The translations under genes were made by a program, and so were the position numbers. A DNA stretch of 64,000 nucleotides from Casuarina equisetifolia (taxonomy: Eukaryota > Streptophyta > Magnoliopsida > Fagales > Casuarinaceae), in assembly GCA_028551475.1 (NCBI GenBank), contig CM052357.1, positions 30,587,745 through 30,651,744 on the forward strand, given 5' to 3'. Under the pieces are notes generated by a model. That model was not told the origin of the DNA and did no database searches. It was given only the letters and a program-made list of their open reading frames with translations. This document shows, in pieces, positions 23,401 to 37,053 of the stretch; within the stretch, counting starts at the first letter, position 1; every line of letters starts with the position of its first letter.

Positions 23401-26233
23401 ACAAATATTATCACTGCGATCTGCGGTCAAAATTTGTGATTTATTCAATTGGAAGGACAACATCAGGATTATCCTAACATACAATGGTCAGTGATCTATG
23501 AACATAGCTCATAACATATAAGCTACTTCAATTAAGAACTTGTAGGGCCAAAAGCACCATCAAGCATTTCAAATATGCATGGAGTATTAAAGTCTTGCCC
23601 GGAGAAACACATACACCTGACAAAAGCAACCAATCAATTGCAGTTATTATTCAACATGTACGTGTGTGTCATTTGAAGACACAAAAATTCAACACAGAAG
23701 GATTAAATAAGACAAACCTGATTACAATTTCTCAGAAAAGCTAGGATAACAGAATGTTTCTTATGATCCAATCACAAATAGATTGACTCCTAAGTTACTA
23801 AATACTTTTTCTATCATCATGTTGTCTATTACATAAGAACTTTAAAACGCCACACATCCTTAAAATCCACCGGCAGTGGTTTTAACCTAGAAAGATGAGC
23901 GTGTCACTACTTTCAAGTCAAACACAAACCAAATCCACAGAAAGTAAACCCCTGAAGTACCTACACTTGTTCCAGTTTATGTGCAACATGAATAAATGAA
24001 CACCTGCATGACACTGGCAGCTGACTGCTAATCCCAAGGTGGGGAATCATATCTTATGATCTCATATTTCCTTTCCTAGATCACCAAACAATGAGCTTAA
24101 AAGAGATATAATCTAATATCTCTTTTTGTCTTTCATCTCACCATGCAAGACAGAATTGTTTGAAATTCGACATTGTGATTACCATGACCAGTGCCAAATC
24201 AAAGTACACCAGTCATGAAAAACTTAAGAGTCAGTATGTAGGTTGAAATCCTACGACCCAAATTCCTTTCTTATGCCTCAATTAAATGGTCAGCAAACAC
24301 ATCCCACTAAAATCAGGGTCCAATCCATCCTATGCTTAAACTGACCAACACTCATCTTTCCTCAAGTCATTTCCTTCAAGTGACATTAACAGAATCATTT
24401 TCAAAAGATAAAAGCCGGTGATAACTGATACATGTCGGAATTCTTGTACCTGCCACATAAAAACTGAAAGAAGACATCAAAAGAGGTTGTGTACGCATAG
24501 AAACTCAATGATCATAACAAAACTCGTAAGCAATAAACCTACCCCAGAATGCCTTAAAGTGGAAAGGCATAGTTACCTTCTGCACAGAGTGAAACAAGGG
24601 TCCAAGAGACAGCTTCAACACAAATGCATTAGGGTCATTTAAAACCCTTAAAATAACAATGAGAATAATACTCAAAGCAAAAACAAGTTAGAAGAAGTGA
24701 TCAACAAAGGTTAGGAACCCAAAAGGTCAGATGAAACAGGAAATAAGACATCAGTAACACAAAATGAAAAAAGTTCAGATGACTGATAAAAAGAAAACAT
24801 TAGGAAATAGACATTCTGTAGAAGGCAATAAGCAGCCACCAAAAGTTAAAAAGACTTCTACACCCATTGTTTAGTAATAGAACCAATGATATGGTTTAAA
24901 GTGGCTTCTTCAATACAAGACTCTACGATCGAAACTTCTATGCCAAGTCTCTGCAAATGTCATAACATTACAGCAAGGTTAAAGATGTGAGTCCCAACTT
25001 CCAAGTAAATCATGGCAAGAGGTAAGAAATCAGGTTCACAAGATCTCCATGAAACATCAGCCTGTCAAAATTTTACATCATAACAATGAACAAGAGTTAA
25101 GAATTGAAAATAAGTAAAAGTAAAACATAACAAACAAATTAAGCAGTGGTAAGGTGCATGAGATTATTTAGAAAGACATATTCTCTTACCCAGATTAAAA
25201 AGTGGAGACTCTAACTGTAGTTCTAGATATACGATAACAGCCAACAGTTCAAGATAATGCTTACAGTTTGGTTCAAATAAAGATAAGAAAAAGACATTAC
25301 CTACTGTAGGAAAGAAAATATACTTTTTTAATTCTTTTGTTCTGTCAGCATTGTGTTGATACTAACAGGAAAGAAACGCCAGATAGGAGTTCCTTATTAA
25401 GCTAGGATATTAAGGTTTATTTACATCCTATTTGGATGGCATTGTGAGACACAGCATCACGTTATACTAAGAACAAAACAGGAAATAAATATGAGAACAA
25501 AATAATCTGGATCGTAGCCCCATCTTCATTTATAAGAAACAAGAGATATTCATAGAGAGAAAGGACCAAGAGAGAGTTCTGCCCTAAATATATTCTGTTC
25601 CCATCTACCCTATGCTACATAACTCTGATGTTCTACAGATCAAAATATCATAGAGTTTCACACTCTTGAACCCTCTTAAAAATGCCACAAAATCATTAGG
25701 TGATTTGAGTCACCTTAGACCAAAAAGACAAGTCAGACAGAAGGTGAACATACAGCTAGATTCACAATCATAAATAGCAACTGTAAATTTTTTTCTCCAA
25801 ATTATATGTTAATTCAATCTTACTAAGATCCTAACTTCATCATCTGATAATACCAACGAAGCAAAAATTCTAGCAGCAGTATACATTTGACAGGCTTTCA
25901 CAGGTGAAGAAAAAATCATTTCCTTGCCACAACAAGATACTTATGCACCTTTGACACCTAGTTCCAACTTGAGGGTTGATCGAGTGCTGCAGAGACCACT
26001 TGTTAACCGAGATAAAATAAAATTACCGGCACAAACTTCACACCACTAGTTTGGAGTGATAACACCAAACATAAAACTTTTAATGACCAAAATCAGGCTC
26101 TAGTTTCGTCGGATGTGCAGAGCAGCAATCAATTTAACGAACACAAGAAACCCAATCAAACCGTCATTGGAAATAACCAAATTTGAAGCAAATGAATTTG
26201 GTCTTAATACCTCTCAACTTGTTGCTGCCCTAT
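20477..26233. other. Long non-coding stretch downstream of SF1
   Basis: About 5.7 kb with no supported coding exon on either strand. It separates the RPC4 promoter from the SF1 stop codon, and SF1 is transcribed towards it. Just after the SF1 stop the minus strand reads GAG|GTATTAAG, a possible donor for an intron in the 3' UTR, so part of this interval may be spliced SF1 3' UTR (inference). Open frames at 20825, 21909 and 24418 are short, biased to AT-rich codons and without domains. No tRNA, transposase or array is visible. Confidence 0.4.
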
Positions 26234-28594
26234 TTATTTCATCTCTGACATGAACTTCTCATACTCTGCATCTGCACCATATGTTGTCTTCTCCGCAGAA
26301 GAAGCAGGAGGGGGCACTGGCGGATTTGTAGCCCAAGGCATGTTCCCAGTGTTCTGTGATTGGTCACCAGTTGAGCCAGGAACTGGTGCAGGAGGAGGCG
26401 GTGGTGGAACTGCACCGTAATAAGTTGGGTAGCCATATGAAGCTGTTTGATAGGTAGGTTGTGGCATTGCATTTAAAGAATTCCCATATATATTGGCTGG
26501 TATAGGTTGAGTAGAAGTATTGTTTTCAGTTTGCACTCCTGGAGGGTAACTCTGTTGTTGTTCACTTGAAGTTGCTGTCTGAGATGGTGCACCAGGGGGA
26601 ACCGGCTGCATAGGGGGAGGATACTGTACACCATAAGGCGGCATAGGTTGACCCTGGACAGGAGGATACATTGTAGAGCCAGGAGGGGCAGGTGCATAAG
26701 GAGCATAGGGAGGAGGAACAGGAGGTCCCCATGGAACTGGAGTGACCCCATAACTTGGAGGGGGCGGTGCATTCCCAAAAGGACCACCTGCTGTAAATTG
26801 CTGGGAAGGATAGGCACCAACAGGCTGGCTTGAAACAGGATATGTGGGCATTGCTGAGGCTGGTGGGCCAGGAGGCACAACAGGCTGAGGTGGTCTACCA
26901 GCAACTCTAACAGCAATAGTTCGCCCCTCTAGCCGATAACCATTCATGCTTGTAATAGCATTATTGGCCATTTGAATATCAGCATACTTCACAAAGCCAT
27001 AACCTTTGCTTAATCCAGTAACCCGGTCCTTGATAACTTTAGCCATCACAATATCACCAAAAGGGGAAAACAAACTGATCAAGCCATCATCCTCAAGAGT
27101 AGGTGGCAAGTACCCAATATACAAGTTTGAATCATCAATTTCCTTTGCAGGTTTGAGTCCAGTTGCTCCTAACCCTGCTTGTGATGCACCAGTGGCATTC
27201 CCAGCATTACTAGACCAAGGAGGATTACTTCCTGAATTACCCGACCCTGAACCAAGTGCCAATGTGCTGTTTTGCTTAGTTGCTGACTCAGGCACCGTCC
27301 CGCCCAACTCTGCCAAAAAATTCTGATACTCATCATCCATCTTCTTTCCAGCAGTCCCTTTCACGGGACAATCAATAGTTGGGTGCCCACCATCACCACA
27401 TATCTTACATAATACATCACTTTTGAAAGTTGTAGCGCCCGAAGGGCAAGCATACTGGCGATGCCCTGGCTCACCACACAACCTGCAGTACTCCTCATCC
27501 CTTATAGTTCCATTCAAGGCTGCCAGTTCCCTAAGCTGCTGCCTCTTATGCTCGTTCAAAACCTCATCCACCGGTTGCAACAGCTTCTCCACCATCCCAG
27601 CGGCAGCATCAAGTGCCTCCTGTGTCTCTGCCTCAACCAACACGTGCAAATCCTCATTCTCGGAAGGATCCGGCATCTTCAAATCTCTCTTCTGCTGCAA
27701 TCTACCTTCCTTCACTGACCCTTTACCCCGAATCACAATCTTTGCCCCCGTCTCCCTTTCCATTCTCTTCTGTGTATTCCCTCTCGGCCCAATGATCAAT
27801 CCGATAAAATTATAACCAGGGTACTCTTTCATCGGTATGTAAAGCTTCTTCTGAAGCTTCGGTGGTCTATAATCTGCCGGCGGCTTGAAAGCCGGATTAC
27901 GTTTTATAATCTGAGAGATAATCTCAGTTCTCTCTCTATTCAATCTCTCTCGCGCACGATACTCCCTGGTGTTAATCCTAATGCCCATATTATCATATAT
28001 CGGTTCGGGCGAAGGGGACCGAGCCCCTTCCGGTCTATCGTCCAAAGGCAAACCGGACGATAACATTCGACTAATCTCCAAAAGCCTACTATTCAGAGCT
28101 TGGATTTCCGGATCGAATTCTATACCTCCGGTGAGTTCCTTCATGAAATCAGGGAGCTGAATGGGCAGAGACGGCGGCGGCTTCGGCTCGTCGTCGGCCC
28201 ACCGCGACTTCCGCTTCCGCGCTCCGCCGCCCGAATCGTCACCATTTTGGTTATTACCGCTGTCGGCGTTGGAGTCCGGTTGGGGATCCCATCGGCTGCG
28301 GCGTCGGCGGCGTCGGCTGGTGGTCTCCTCCTCGCCGCCGGAGAAATCCTTGTCCGGGGTGCCGCTGTGGGTGTTGGTCAGGCCGTTCTCCGAGAGCAAT
28401 GGCTTGGGGATCTCAGGCTTGCCGTCGACTGGAAAAGAGGGTTTATCGGAGGTAGTCTGGTGAAAATCGGCGGCTGAGTTATGATCTAGGGTTTCTGGTG
28501 GGGGAAGAGGAGGGGAAGAAAAGGGCAGTTGTTGCTGGTGGTGATCGTCTAGGGTATCAATCTGAGCGCTAGGGTTTGGCTGAAGAGCTTCCAT
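26234..28594 (-). CDS. SF1: Splicing factor 1 / branch-point binding protein (plant SF1)
   Basis: Recognises the intron branch point and cooperates with U2AF65 in early spliceosome assembly in the nucleus. A single uninterrupted frame of 786 aa, close to the length of Arabidopsis SF1 (At5g51300 type). Domains in order: two basic U2AF-ligand-like motifs, SRWD (100-103) and KSRWADDE (129-136); an SPSP phospho-motif (193-196); a KH-QUA2 domain (about 245-365) with its GPRG loop at 269-272. Two CCHC zinc knuckles follow (C370-x2-C373-x4-H378-x4-C383, then 396-409). An RRM (about 489-565) has RNP2 LYIGYL (491-496) and RNP1 KGYGFVKY (530-537). The rest is a Pro/Gln/Tyr-rich tail. The RRM after the zinc knuckles is characteristic of plant SF1 and absent from yeast and animal SF1. 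The start is the first ATG of the frame. Confidence 0.97.
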   Translation of the reverse strand: MEALQPNPSAQIDTLDDHHQQQLPFSSPPLPPPETLDHNSAADFHQTTSDKPSFPVDGKPEIPKPLLSENGLTNTHSGTPDKDFSGGEEETTSRRRRRRSRWDPQPDSNADSGNNQNGDDSGGGARKRKSRWADDEPKPPPSLPIQLPDFMKELTGGIEFDPEIQALNSRLLEISRMLSSGLPLDDRPEGARSPSPEPIYDNMGIRINTREYRARERLNRERTEIISQIIKRNPAFKPPADYRPPKLQKKLYIPMKEYPGYNFIGLIIGPRGNTQKRMERETGAKIVIRGKGSVKEGRLQQKRDLKMPDPSENEDLHVLVEAETQEALDAAAGMVEKLLQPVDEVLNEHKRQQLRELAALNGTIRDEEYCRLCGEPGHRQYACPSGATTFKSDVLCKICGDGGHPTIDCPVKGTAGKKMDDEYQNFLAELGGTVPESATKQNSTLALGSGSGNSGSNPPWSSNAGNATGASQAGLGATGLKPAKEIDDSNLYIGYLPPTLEDDGLISLFSPFGDIVMAKVIKDRVTGLSKGYGFVKYADIQMANNAITSMNGYRLEGRTIAVRVAGRPPQPVVPPGPPASAMPTYPVSSQPVGAYPSQQFTAGGPFGNAPPPPSYGVTPVPWGPPVPPPYAPYAPAPPGSTMYPPVQGQPMPPYGVQYPPPMQPVPPGAPSQTATSSEQQQSYPPGVQTENNTSTQPIPANIYGNSLNAMPQPTYQTASYGYPTYYGAVPPPPPPAPVPGSTGDQSQNTGNMPWATNPPVPPPASSAEKTTYGADAEYEKFMSEMK

Positions 28595-30631
28595 GGCGGA
28601 TCGTCGGCGTGGAAGCTCCTGCGAAAACAGGAAAGAGTGATCTCAATGCTTGCGAAACAGAAAAAGACTGCGAACCTCTGGATTTTATACCACGCAGATT
28701 CAAAGAAAAAGTTCAAGAAAAATCTATAAATGGAAAAACTATAAATCCCTTAAAAGATTGTAAAATAGTAATTATCAACCTAAAAACATTTATTCATTAA
28801 TACATATTTTAATAGTATCATTATCTGAATGAATGTAACCTTTTTTTAACATGCCTTTACATAAGTAAATTGGGCGTGGAAGAGTTTTCTCTCTTTTCTA
28901 TGAATGGGGTATGAGAGATTATTTAATTTAAGAAAAATTTTGTAGTAAAAATAATTTTAGGACACTTTCCTTTCTGACATACTACTACAATGCTATACTG
29001 TTATTAACGAATTAATAATTCAGCAGTTAGTTATTAACCATCCCGTTATTCTCAAACTTCTTTTATCTGATTGGAAAAAAATACAAAATAAGTTGTAAAT
29101 ATGCCAATGACTCAGTAATTGACCAATGATTATCCAAAACGAGGTATCAAATATGATTCCTTATTATCCTAAACCCTAAAAACAAAAAACTGTTATATCT
29201 ATCATTACTCGTGGTGGTGCCCCTTGTTATGACCGACATTACGCGTGCCCTTCCGTTCATATATATACATAACGTGCATCTAAAGTCATGGAATATTCAA
29301 AAAGTAAATAAACAGAACTACATTCGATTAAAACATCCTCGCCGTGCCACTGATAAGCTGTTCAACATCAATGGTGGCTTATTGATCATGGCATGCCAAC
29401 TATACAATTGTAAAGCGACAATCTCCTTAAATATAAAGGAAAAATGGGCAATAATAGTTACAAAACAAGTCCAGAAACTTTGATCATTCCAGCAGAAATT
29501 GTTAATACACAGTGTTGTTTAGGTGTTATTTACAGCTGAGGAAGGACACGTGGTACAGTTCACTGATGATGAGGATCTTGCTTGAATTTTGAAGCTTCCA
29601 TCTGGAGAAGAGAGTTCCTGAACATTAAGGGAAAAGATGTCAAGACACCAAGAACATATTTACATGCAAGAAGGTGCTAATGCCCAGGCATACAGGTGAC
29701 ATAATTCAAATTGAATTGTTATACCGCTATAATATTTGGTCCCTTTTTCTTCCCATCCAAACAGAAACATTGTTGTTTGTTATTAGTGCTGATATGGTCA
29801 CTGATTATGCTTATACAGGTGATTCAGGCCTGCTACAGGAGATTTCTATGCGCTTAGGAGGCTCCGACGGGGCTAAAAATCTCCTCCAGATCCACTGGAT
29901 ATTATCATCATTTTTGAATTCTAAATGCTGTATTTTTCCGCTTTTGATAAGAACACCAAATTTGCAGGGGAAAGATATGTACCTTTATTCGTCTAGTTGT
30001 TTTAATCGGCTCTTGTATTCCTATTTGGCATCACTAACATGCTTGCCATCTGCAAAGCTTATCGGTAATTTTTCTTTTTTCATTTTTAATGAAGTATTTG
30101 CATGCAACTTACGAAGAAAGGACGAATATGGATGGGCTACTTAAAATTACCGGGACATGGGATGCAACGTAGAGAGAGAAACTTCAATCTAACACACAAT
30201 TGGAACCAGACAATCACAAGGAACAGCATATTTGTAACCTAAAGCTGGTGCAGCATGTTACTAAATGGACACAAATATTGGTTTGATGTTGGGAGTGGTT
30301 TATTGATTCGGGTCAAGACTCAGAAATATAGATCAAAGGTGAGGGCCTTAGGTTTCTGCTGGTCAAAATACCTGGAGAGTGCACCAGAGATTACGGGAGG
30401 GAAAATCAAGAAAGGGAAGGTGGGAAGCATAAGCCATTCCAATGGTAAGTTCATTACAGAGTGGAATAGCAAGTGTTTCAAATACTTCCTTCATTAGCTT
30501 CTACAGCACATCAAGCACAAAGACTGAATCCAAAGACCACAAAAGCAGGACTCAACCAAGCAGAAGAATTTCAATAATAAATTATGGCCGAAAACCATAC
30601 TAAGGAGATGTAAGACATCATTTACCTCTTG
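28595..30631. other. Intergenic region between SF1 (5') and ATG3 (3')
   Basis: Holds the SF1 promoter/5' UTR on the left and the ATG3 3' UTR on the right. No confident gene. A short plus-strand segment at about 29522-29586 reads as protein-like (VLFTAEEGHVVQFTDDEDLA then stop) after an AG acceptor-like TTTACAG, and may be an exon remnant. Frames at 29674-30144 and 30255-30497 have no family motif and are left out. Confidence 0.4.
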
Positions 30632-33600
30632 TCATTTGCTTGAGCTGCCAACATCAAAGTCCATGGTATTATCATATTCTATTGTTGGAATTACAGAGGC
30701 CATGAATTTCAAGAATAAGAAGAGGTACCTACAGATTTATATGAGAGATTAAAACGTATTCAGGAAAAACAAAAAGATAAAGAAGGATGGCAGAAATCCA
30801 AAACAACAACAAATAACAAGCCAAATGTTGACATTCATTAAAAGGATTAACGACACTATTTCCTTAAAACTAGTATTGAGTGTTATTATTCATCTTTATC
30901 GTAACTGTAAATTGTACTATTGCTGTTTTGATAAACTTCTCAACTTGAGGAATAAAATGTTTAAGTGAAAAACTCTACAGTACGAAAAATTTGTTGAAAA
31001 TGAAAAGGGTTAAAATCACCAACATAAAGGATGGATTGAAATTCTTGTCGACACTTTGTGAATTTCTATAACCTTAACATTTTTATTTTATTTTATTTCT
31101 TTACCAATTCTGATGATACTGCTACAGTTATTTTATTTTCATACACAGTAATTGTGAATGAGTGGAAGTAAAACAACTATGACTGAGGCCATTATGTAGG
31201 CCACAAGGGTAGTATATAAAAAATATAATAAACTAAAGCTGTTTCAGTGGATATCCTCACTGATAAAATGTGAAGAAGCTAGGGTAAAATGTTGATCAAG
31301 GAGATGTGAAATCAAGATTGAATTGACGACTGTAGCAAGGCCAAGATTCCTAATCCTAACTAGGACTAGATTTTAACCAATTCCAAAGCATGAGATTCAT
31401 GTACAATGAGGATGTCTCTAATATATAAGGATGTCAGTATATCATCAAGCCTATACTATTTGCTCGACTTTTCATTTTTAGTAATCAGCAATATTTCAGA
31501 AAAAGTAATGATGGAAAGCAAGAATATAAAAGATTAGTCAACTTCGGGAGCTAGGTCATGAATGGTTTAATACAATCTAACTGGCATTGAGTAGTCTCAG
31601 TCTGAGTTGGTTCAAGATGCTGTGACTTTTGTGGTAAAACTCATAGATAACGTCAAGTTTATAAGTATTGATGTGTCAGATCTCATTATGTCAAAGACTG
31701 ATACGAGGATGAAACTTTACTTGTCAACTTCTGGCTCAACACCACGTGAGAGTAGAACATCAATAATCTTTTTCATCACAGCTCCATGTCGACATGGATG
31801 AATAGATGCATGCTTTCCCGGCAAGTGAGGATGGTCTTCAATGGTTACCTGTATATTATTGAATGTGAATAATAACACAGCCATAATTTCTGAATGTAAA
31901 CACGTCAACCACAGAAATCAAACTAACAAACAAGATATATCCAAAGCAGATGATACACCATAAGAGAAAGTTAGCAAAGCAATCAGTATGAATTGATTTT
32001 GGAAGGACATTGGAATCACAGATGGCCAAAACATAATAAGTACGACATACTGCTCTAGAAAGAGAACCAATATTAGGAATGTTAAAGAAGCAATAGAATA
32101 AAGAGTTCTTGTTGGAAGCATAAGAATGGCCTTGAGATTAATCATTTGACATTTCTGGATGTAACATCCAAAATTTTAATCCATGTCCAGCAATAACTGA
32201 AAAGGCAAACTAGCAAATTAATTTGACAGACCAAACTTAAATAGAAGCAGAGTTTAGCCTAAATTTCTACCGCCTATGTCCAAAAACAACAGAATTTACT
32301 GAACTACCTTTTACCCACGACCTAAAATAAAAGCTTAAATTAGACTAGAATGAGCCACTAACAATTAATAGTCTGCCATGGGTGTTTATCTCTGTAACAA
32401 AAACCTTATAAAACATGAACCCATAACTTTAGTGTTTGGCTTTCAAAGAGGACTTGCAAAACCAATTAGACTTCCAGCAAGCCTCGTCAAACTAGGATAT
32501 AGAGCTCACTCTAAATAATTGCTCCAAACAAGCACTAGAAAATAAACACTTCCATTGTCATTTCTCACCGTTTTGTGTGCATGATCTTGACTAACATCTT
32601 CAAGTACAAGTTCTGGCCGCAAAAGCATCCTTGACTGCCAAAACATGAGGGGAAAGCACTCTGTGATGAGGTTAAACAATTTGTGGAAAAACATTTAATT
32701 TCACATTGATGCATATGATTAAAAGATCAGTACATTGACATTTTCAACTACATGTTGGCTTCTACAAGTACAGTTAAATCCACCACCATCATTATAAGAA
32801 ACATATTTCTGTCAGCATGAGAAGTATCATGCTTTATATTTGCATGTACTCAGAAGGGGATTGAGGATTCAGGCGCAAGCAATCAAGAAACCATGTTGAA
32901 AAGAGAGAAATCTTTCAAGATTATTATAAAAAGTAACTTTTCCCTTACAATCTCAAAAATAAAAACAGAAAAAAAGGGTAAATCTAAAGGACGGGTAAAG
33001 GTTTTTTAAAAATATCTAGGAACTTAAGTGGCTGAAAGCAAAGAGATTTCAGAAGGTGATGACGAAAGGCTCTATCACTTGCATAAAAACTCAAAGAAAA
33101 GGCATTGTTAAAATCATTTGGTAAGCAGTTACAAAGTCAAAAATTATTTGAAATATACTATTCATTACATGTTATTATATATGATGTGATCTTAACTGAG
33201 TTGAAGTAAAAGAACAAATAAGCTTTTTAGCTCTATAGTCGAGAACCATAAAGGCAAACAGTTGATTATGCACTAGGATTTCATATTTGACTCCACATAT
33301 AGTCAATTTATGCACCCAATATGAACAATACTTGCCAAGGATCCAAAGCCCGGTTGATGAACTAATGGCTCTCATTTGTTATTTCAAACTTTTTAAGTTG
33401 TGGTTTCCTGATTCTTTTTATTAGATTCTAGTATTCTAGAAGTTATGGGAGTGTTTGAATCTGACAAACTCTATTGAGGTCAATTAGGATATGGGACCAT
33501 GCAGAAGTATCTTCCCTCAAATAACATGCCTATGCTACATTATGAAATCCCAATTCATGATCGGCCAAAGTCATAATTATAGATCAAAATCTAATTCGAG

Positions 33601-36026
33601 GAGAAAGTTCCACTTCTTCCTATAATCAACCGCACAGAAGCTACAAAGATAAATTAGAGTGACAAACCTCATCATATCCAGTAAGCCATACTCGGGGTGT
33701 TTGATAATATTTGTCATACCTGGAAACAAATACAAGATGTAAAAGACCAGCTAAGATTAAGTTCAGCGAAAAGTAGCTTCCAGCAAGGATTTTTGAATCA
33801 TTAACAAAGAGGATGCTCCTGATAAAGAAATTGCTCCTCATAAGAACTCTTGGAAGAGATGACTAGAGTTCAATAGAGTTCTGGAATAAGTGTGGCTGTT
33901 AGAAGGGGGATGAAACTTGATAAAATCTTTTAGTTACTCAGAAATCCTGATATCAACTCCTTTATTTATATAAACAAATGTGACTACAAAATTTTCATGC
34001 TTAAAGGAGTAACAAGGCCAATTTTTAGTAGGGTCGCAAAAGGCAGTAGAAAACAATTTTAGTTTTCGCCCAAAATCACAACTCTTTGGCTAATCACCTG
34101 ATGGTGTTTTCAGCCGCTCAGATTTCTTCAACTGTTACTATTAAGCAAAGACATGACAAGTAAAAAAGACTGTCCAGTCTCATAGCAACATCATGTTAAA
34201 GTAAGGGTTCACCAGGAGTATTAGCTCACTTGAAAGGTCAATTTTGTCTATCCACAAATTTAAAAAATGATGACTGTGAGGAAGATAGTTTGGTCTTCCT
34301 ATGATGTCTGGCAGCTTTCTTAGAGTTGTAATCCAATTGATAAGTTCATGGACATCAAAACATTTATCTTTCACGGGGAGATTAGAATTGCCACAATCTG
34401 TATCAATCAGTATCCAAGAATATTGAAGTTTCAGCCTTTAAGAAAGCAATGAACATTGATGAATGAAAATTCAGTTTCTTTCTTTCAACTAGAGGTGCCA
34501 ATACATGAGATGATCTAAGCCCTAGAAAAATTTAAACTCCAGAGTCCAAAATGTAATCAGAACTAACTTTATTTCAAATTTTATCTTACGTGATGCTGAC
34601 ATCATATGTTCGGGTGCGAAGAATATTGTCCTCATCAGGTTCTTGAGCCACAAGATATGTGGACTGAAGTGTTGCCTGCATTCAGTATCCAGATACAATC
34701 TTAGAGATCTTAACTGTGTTAATGCATGTTCAATTCAACTGCAATAAGAGAAAATATACTAGCTTATCCATCAAGCTAATGCAAGAAGGATATTAAATCA
34801 TCATTATGACTTGTGGTACACTTCATTAATGAACATCATCATAATCTACAAAATGGAAGATACTCATGTCATAAACCTCCCGCTGAATTGTACACATAAA
34901 TGTTTGCAGGCAGGAGGAAATAACTACATATAAGGCTTCTAGGTCTAAAAACTGATAGAAGCCTAGGATGCCGGACTCTTTCATCACTTTGATGAAGTTC
35001 AAGATTTTCTAAAATTTCACAAACTCTAAGGAACTAATATTGAAAAGTTGAAAACTACAAATCAGAACGCTTCAAGCAAATTCTCACAGGCTTTTGCGGA
35101 AAGGTTAGGATAGTAACAACTCACAGGATCAGTTTCGATGAGGTTGTCAGGATCGTCATAGTCAGCCATGTCTGGGATATCTTCTTCTTCCTCACCCCCA
35201 AAGTACGAAGGAATCGATTTTATAGGACTCTTCCCGCTGATCTCTAGGGTCTCCATTGTGGGAAGGTCATCATCCTCGCCGAATTTATTTTCTAAAGAAA
35301 ACAAAAGGAGGCACAGCTGAAAACGGGAACACTAAATGAAAAAATAGCGGCTCCAATTAGAACCTACCTTTTGGTTCACCATGAGTTGCCAGCCAACCAT
35401 CATTATCTTCATTATCAAGCAGAACTTCACCTCCAGCAGCTTCGTAATCTTCTTCTACAGATGCAGCTCTTCGGAGACAAGGAACTGAAAAGAAGTTCAA
35501 CATTCCTACTGAATCCGGACACTAAAATTTGCGTTTATCTTTAATTATTATAAAGCAATCAATATTAATAATTTCGCTTATCAAACATCACAGAGAAAGG
35601 AAATCACAGGGAAAAACCATGGCATCAATCAGCGTTTAACGATAGATAAAAAGGACGATTTTTTTCCCAGGAAAAAATCATCGAGTAGGCTCTAAACGAC
35701 GGGGTTTACCGTTTCTGGTGATCAAGAACTGCTTCTCCAGGGGCAAGTAGGGCTTCCTCTTGGTCGGCTCGCCCGATTCCCTGCCAAAAAGCAGGACATA
35801 AAACAAGATTAGATTGAAAAGAGAATAGCACGGAGCGGCAACGAGCGAAATATGATTGTACTGACCAGGACCAGGTGGGGCATTTGGAGACGAGATTATC
35901 GCCAGCGATGACGAATTCGGAGACGCTCAGAACGCCTTTCTCCTTGAAGGCGGAGACGGTGCGAGGACCGGTGATTCTCTCCACCGTACCTTTGAAGGCT
36001 TCGTGAAGCTTCTGCGTAAGCACCAT
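30632..36026 (-). CDS. ATG3: Autophagy-related protein 3, E2-like ATG8-conjugating enzyme
   Basis: Transfers ATG8 from ATG7 to phosphatidylethanolamine on the growing autophagosome membrane. Nine exons: 35866-36026, 35710-35780, 35368-35484, 35125-35291, 34590-34675, 33668-33719, 32569-32634, 31721-31848 and 30632-30728. They total 314 aa, against 313 in Arabidopsis. Visible hallmarks are the amphipathic N-terminus [13 protein letters not shown], the segment KCPTWSW, and the acidic flexible region with DGWLATHG. These are followed by [27 protein letters not shown], the catalytic HPCRHG with nucleophile Cys259, and the C-terminal [15 protein letters not shown]. The start is the ATG at 36026; an upstream in-frame extension (MRNRRQ...) is not conserved and is ignored. 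No key residue is missing. Confidence 0.97.
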
Positions 36027-37053
36027 CTCTCCTTCCTCTCTCTCCTTTTGCCTTCGATTACGCAAACAAACAGATTCTGAAGGGCCGTGCTGGTATTTTC
36101 CTTGAGTTCGGCTTCTGCGTGCCTTTTCGCATTATAGCTTTATAATCTTTAGTTTAAACGGATGAGTAAATGGATTCAGAGAAATTTGAGCATACGTGTT
36201 TACGTCGAAGACTCTGATTTCCCTCTCCTTCTATGCTTGCTCTTTTTCTTCACGTCAAGCAAGATTCTCCCTTTTTTTATTCATCCTCGTTTTCTCTCCT
36301 ACCGAACATGGCTTTCTTTATTGATTTAGCTCGGATTTGCAAAACCTGGGGATTTAAAACCAATCAAAATTAAAGCAAAGAGGTGGAGGAAAGCCCAATT
36401 TCAAGTCTTAAAACCAGTTGTTAAAATATTTTACTCCTTTTTCTAAAACTATTTTTTGAGAGAAATTATTATCTAAATATGTAAAAAAAAATATTGAACT
36501 TCGTATATTTAATTTATGAATTAACGTTTAAGTGAAACTTTAAACTTTGTAATATAATATTAAAAACAAAGTTAATTTACTGTATTTCTTATTTAATCTC
36601 GAGTCTTTAAAATATACTAAATGTACTACAAGTATTAATTTCATTACATTTAACCTTGCACCAAAATATGCTCAATGGGTGTAAAAATGTTAAAGACAAG
36701 CTTCACATTTAAAAAACACAATTGTTTAGTAATATGAAAATATCCTTTTAGCTTATGAACTAGTTTTTAAATTGAGCTTTGAGCTTTTTTATAATATTAA
36801 TAATGAAATGAAGAGAAAATGCATCGAAGTGAAGTTCTCAAAATACTCTACGAGTTCTTAAGTGACATTCTTGTTTCCATAGTATCACAACACAAACAAC
36901 ATACAAGAATGTACAGATCAGATGCTCATTACATAAACACCAAAGGCATACACATTACACATCTCTAGGGAACTATCGTTGCAGTTCACATCGTTTTATT
37001 GATCTCACACCAGGTCTTGACAACTAGTATTTACTCCATCCATCTTAAATTCT
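36027..37053. other. Intergenic region between ATG3 (5') and the quinone oxidoreductase (3')
   Basis: Contains the ATG3 5' UTR/promoter (first few hundred bases) and, near 36.8-37.05 kb, the 3' UTR of the quinone oxidoreductase. Very AT-rich in the middle. No gene seen. Confidence 0.5.

Noticed and set aside
26473..28477. Many frames inside the SF1 coding region in other frames and on the opposite strand
   Set aside because: SF1 has KH, zinc-knuckle and RRM signatures along the whole frame; the others are shadows caused by Pro/Gln-rich and GC-rich coding sequence.
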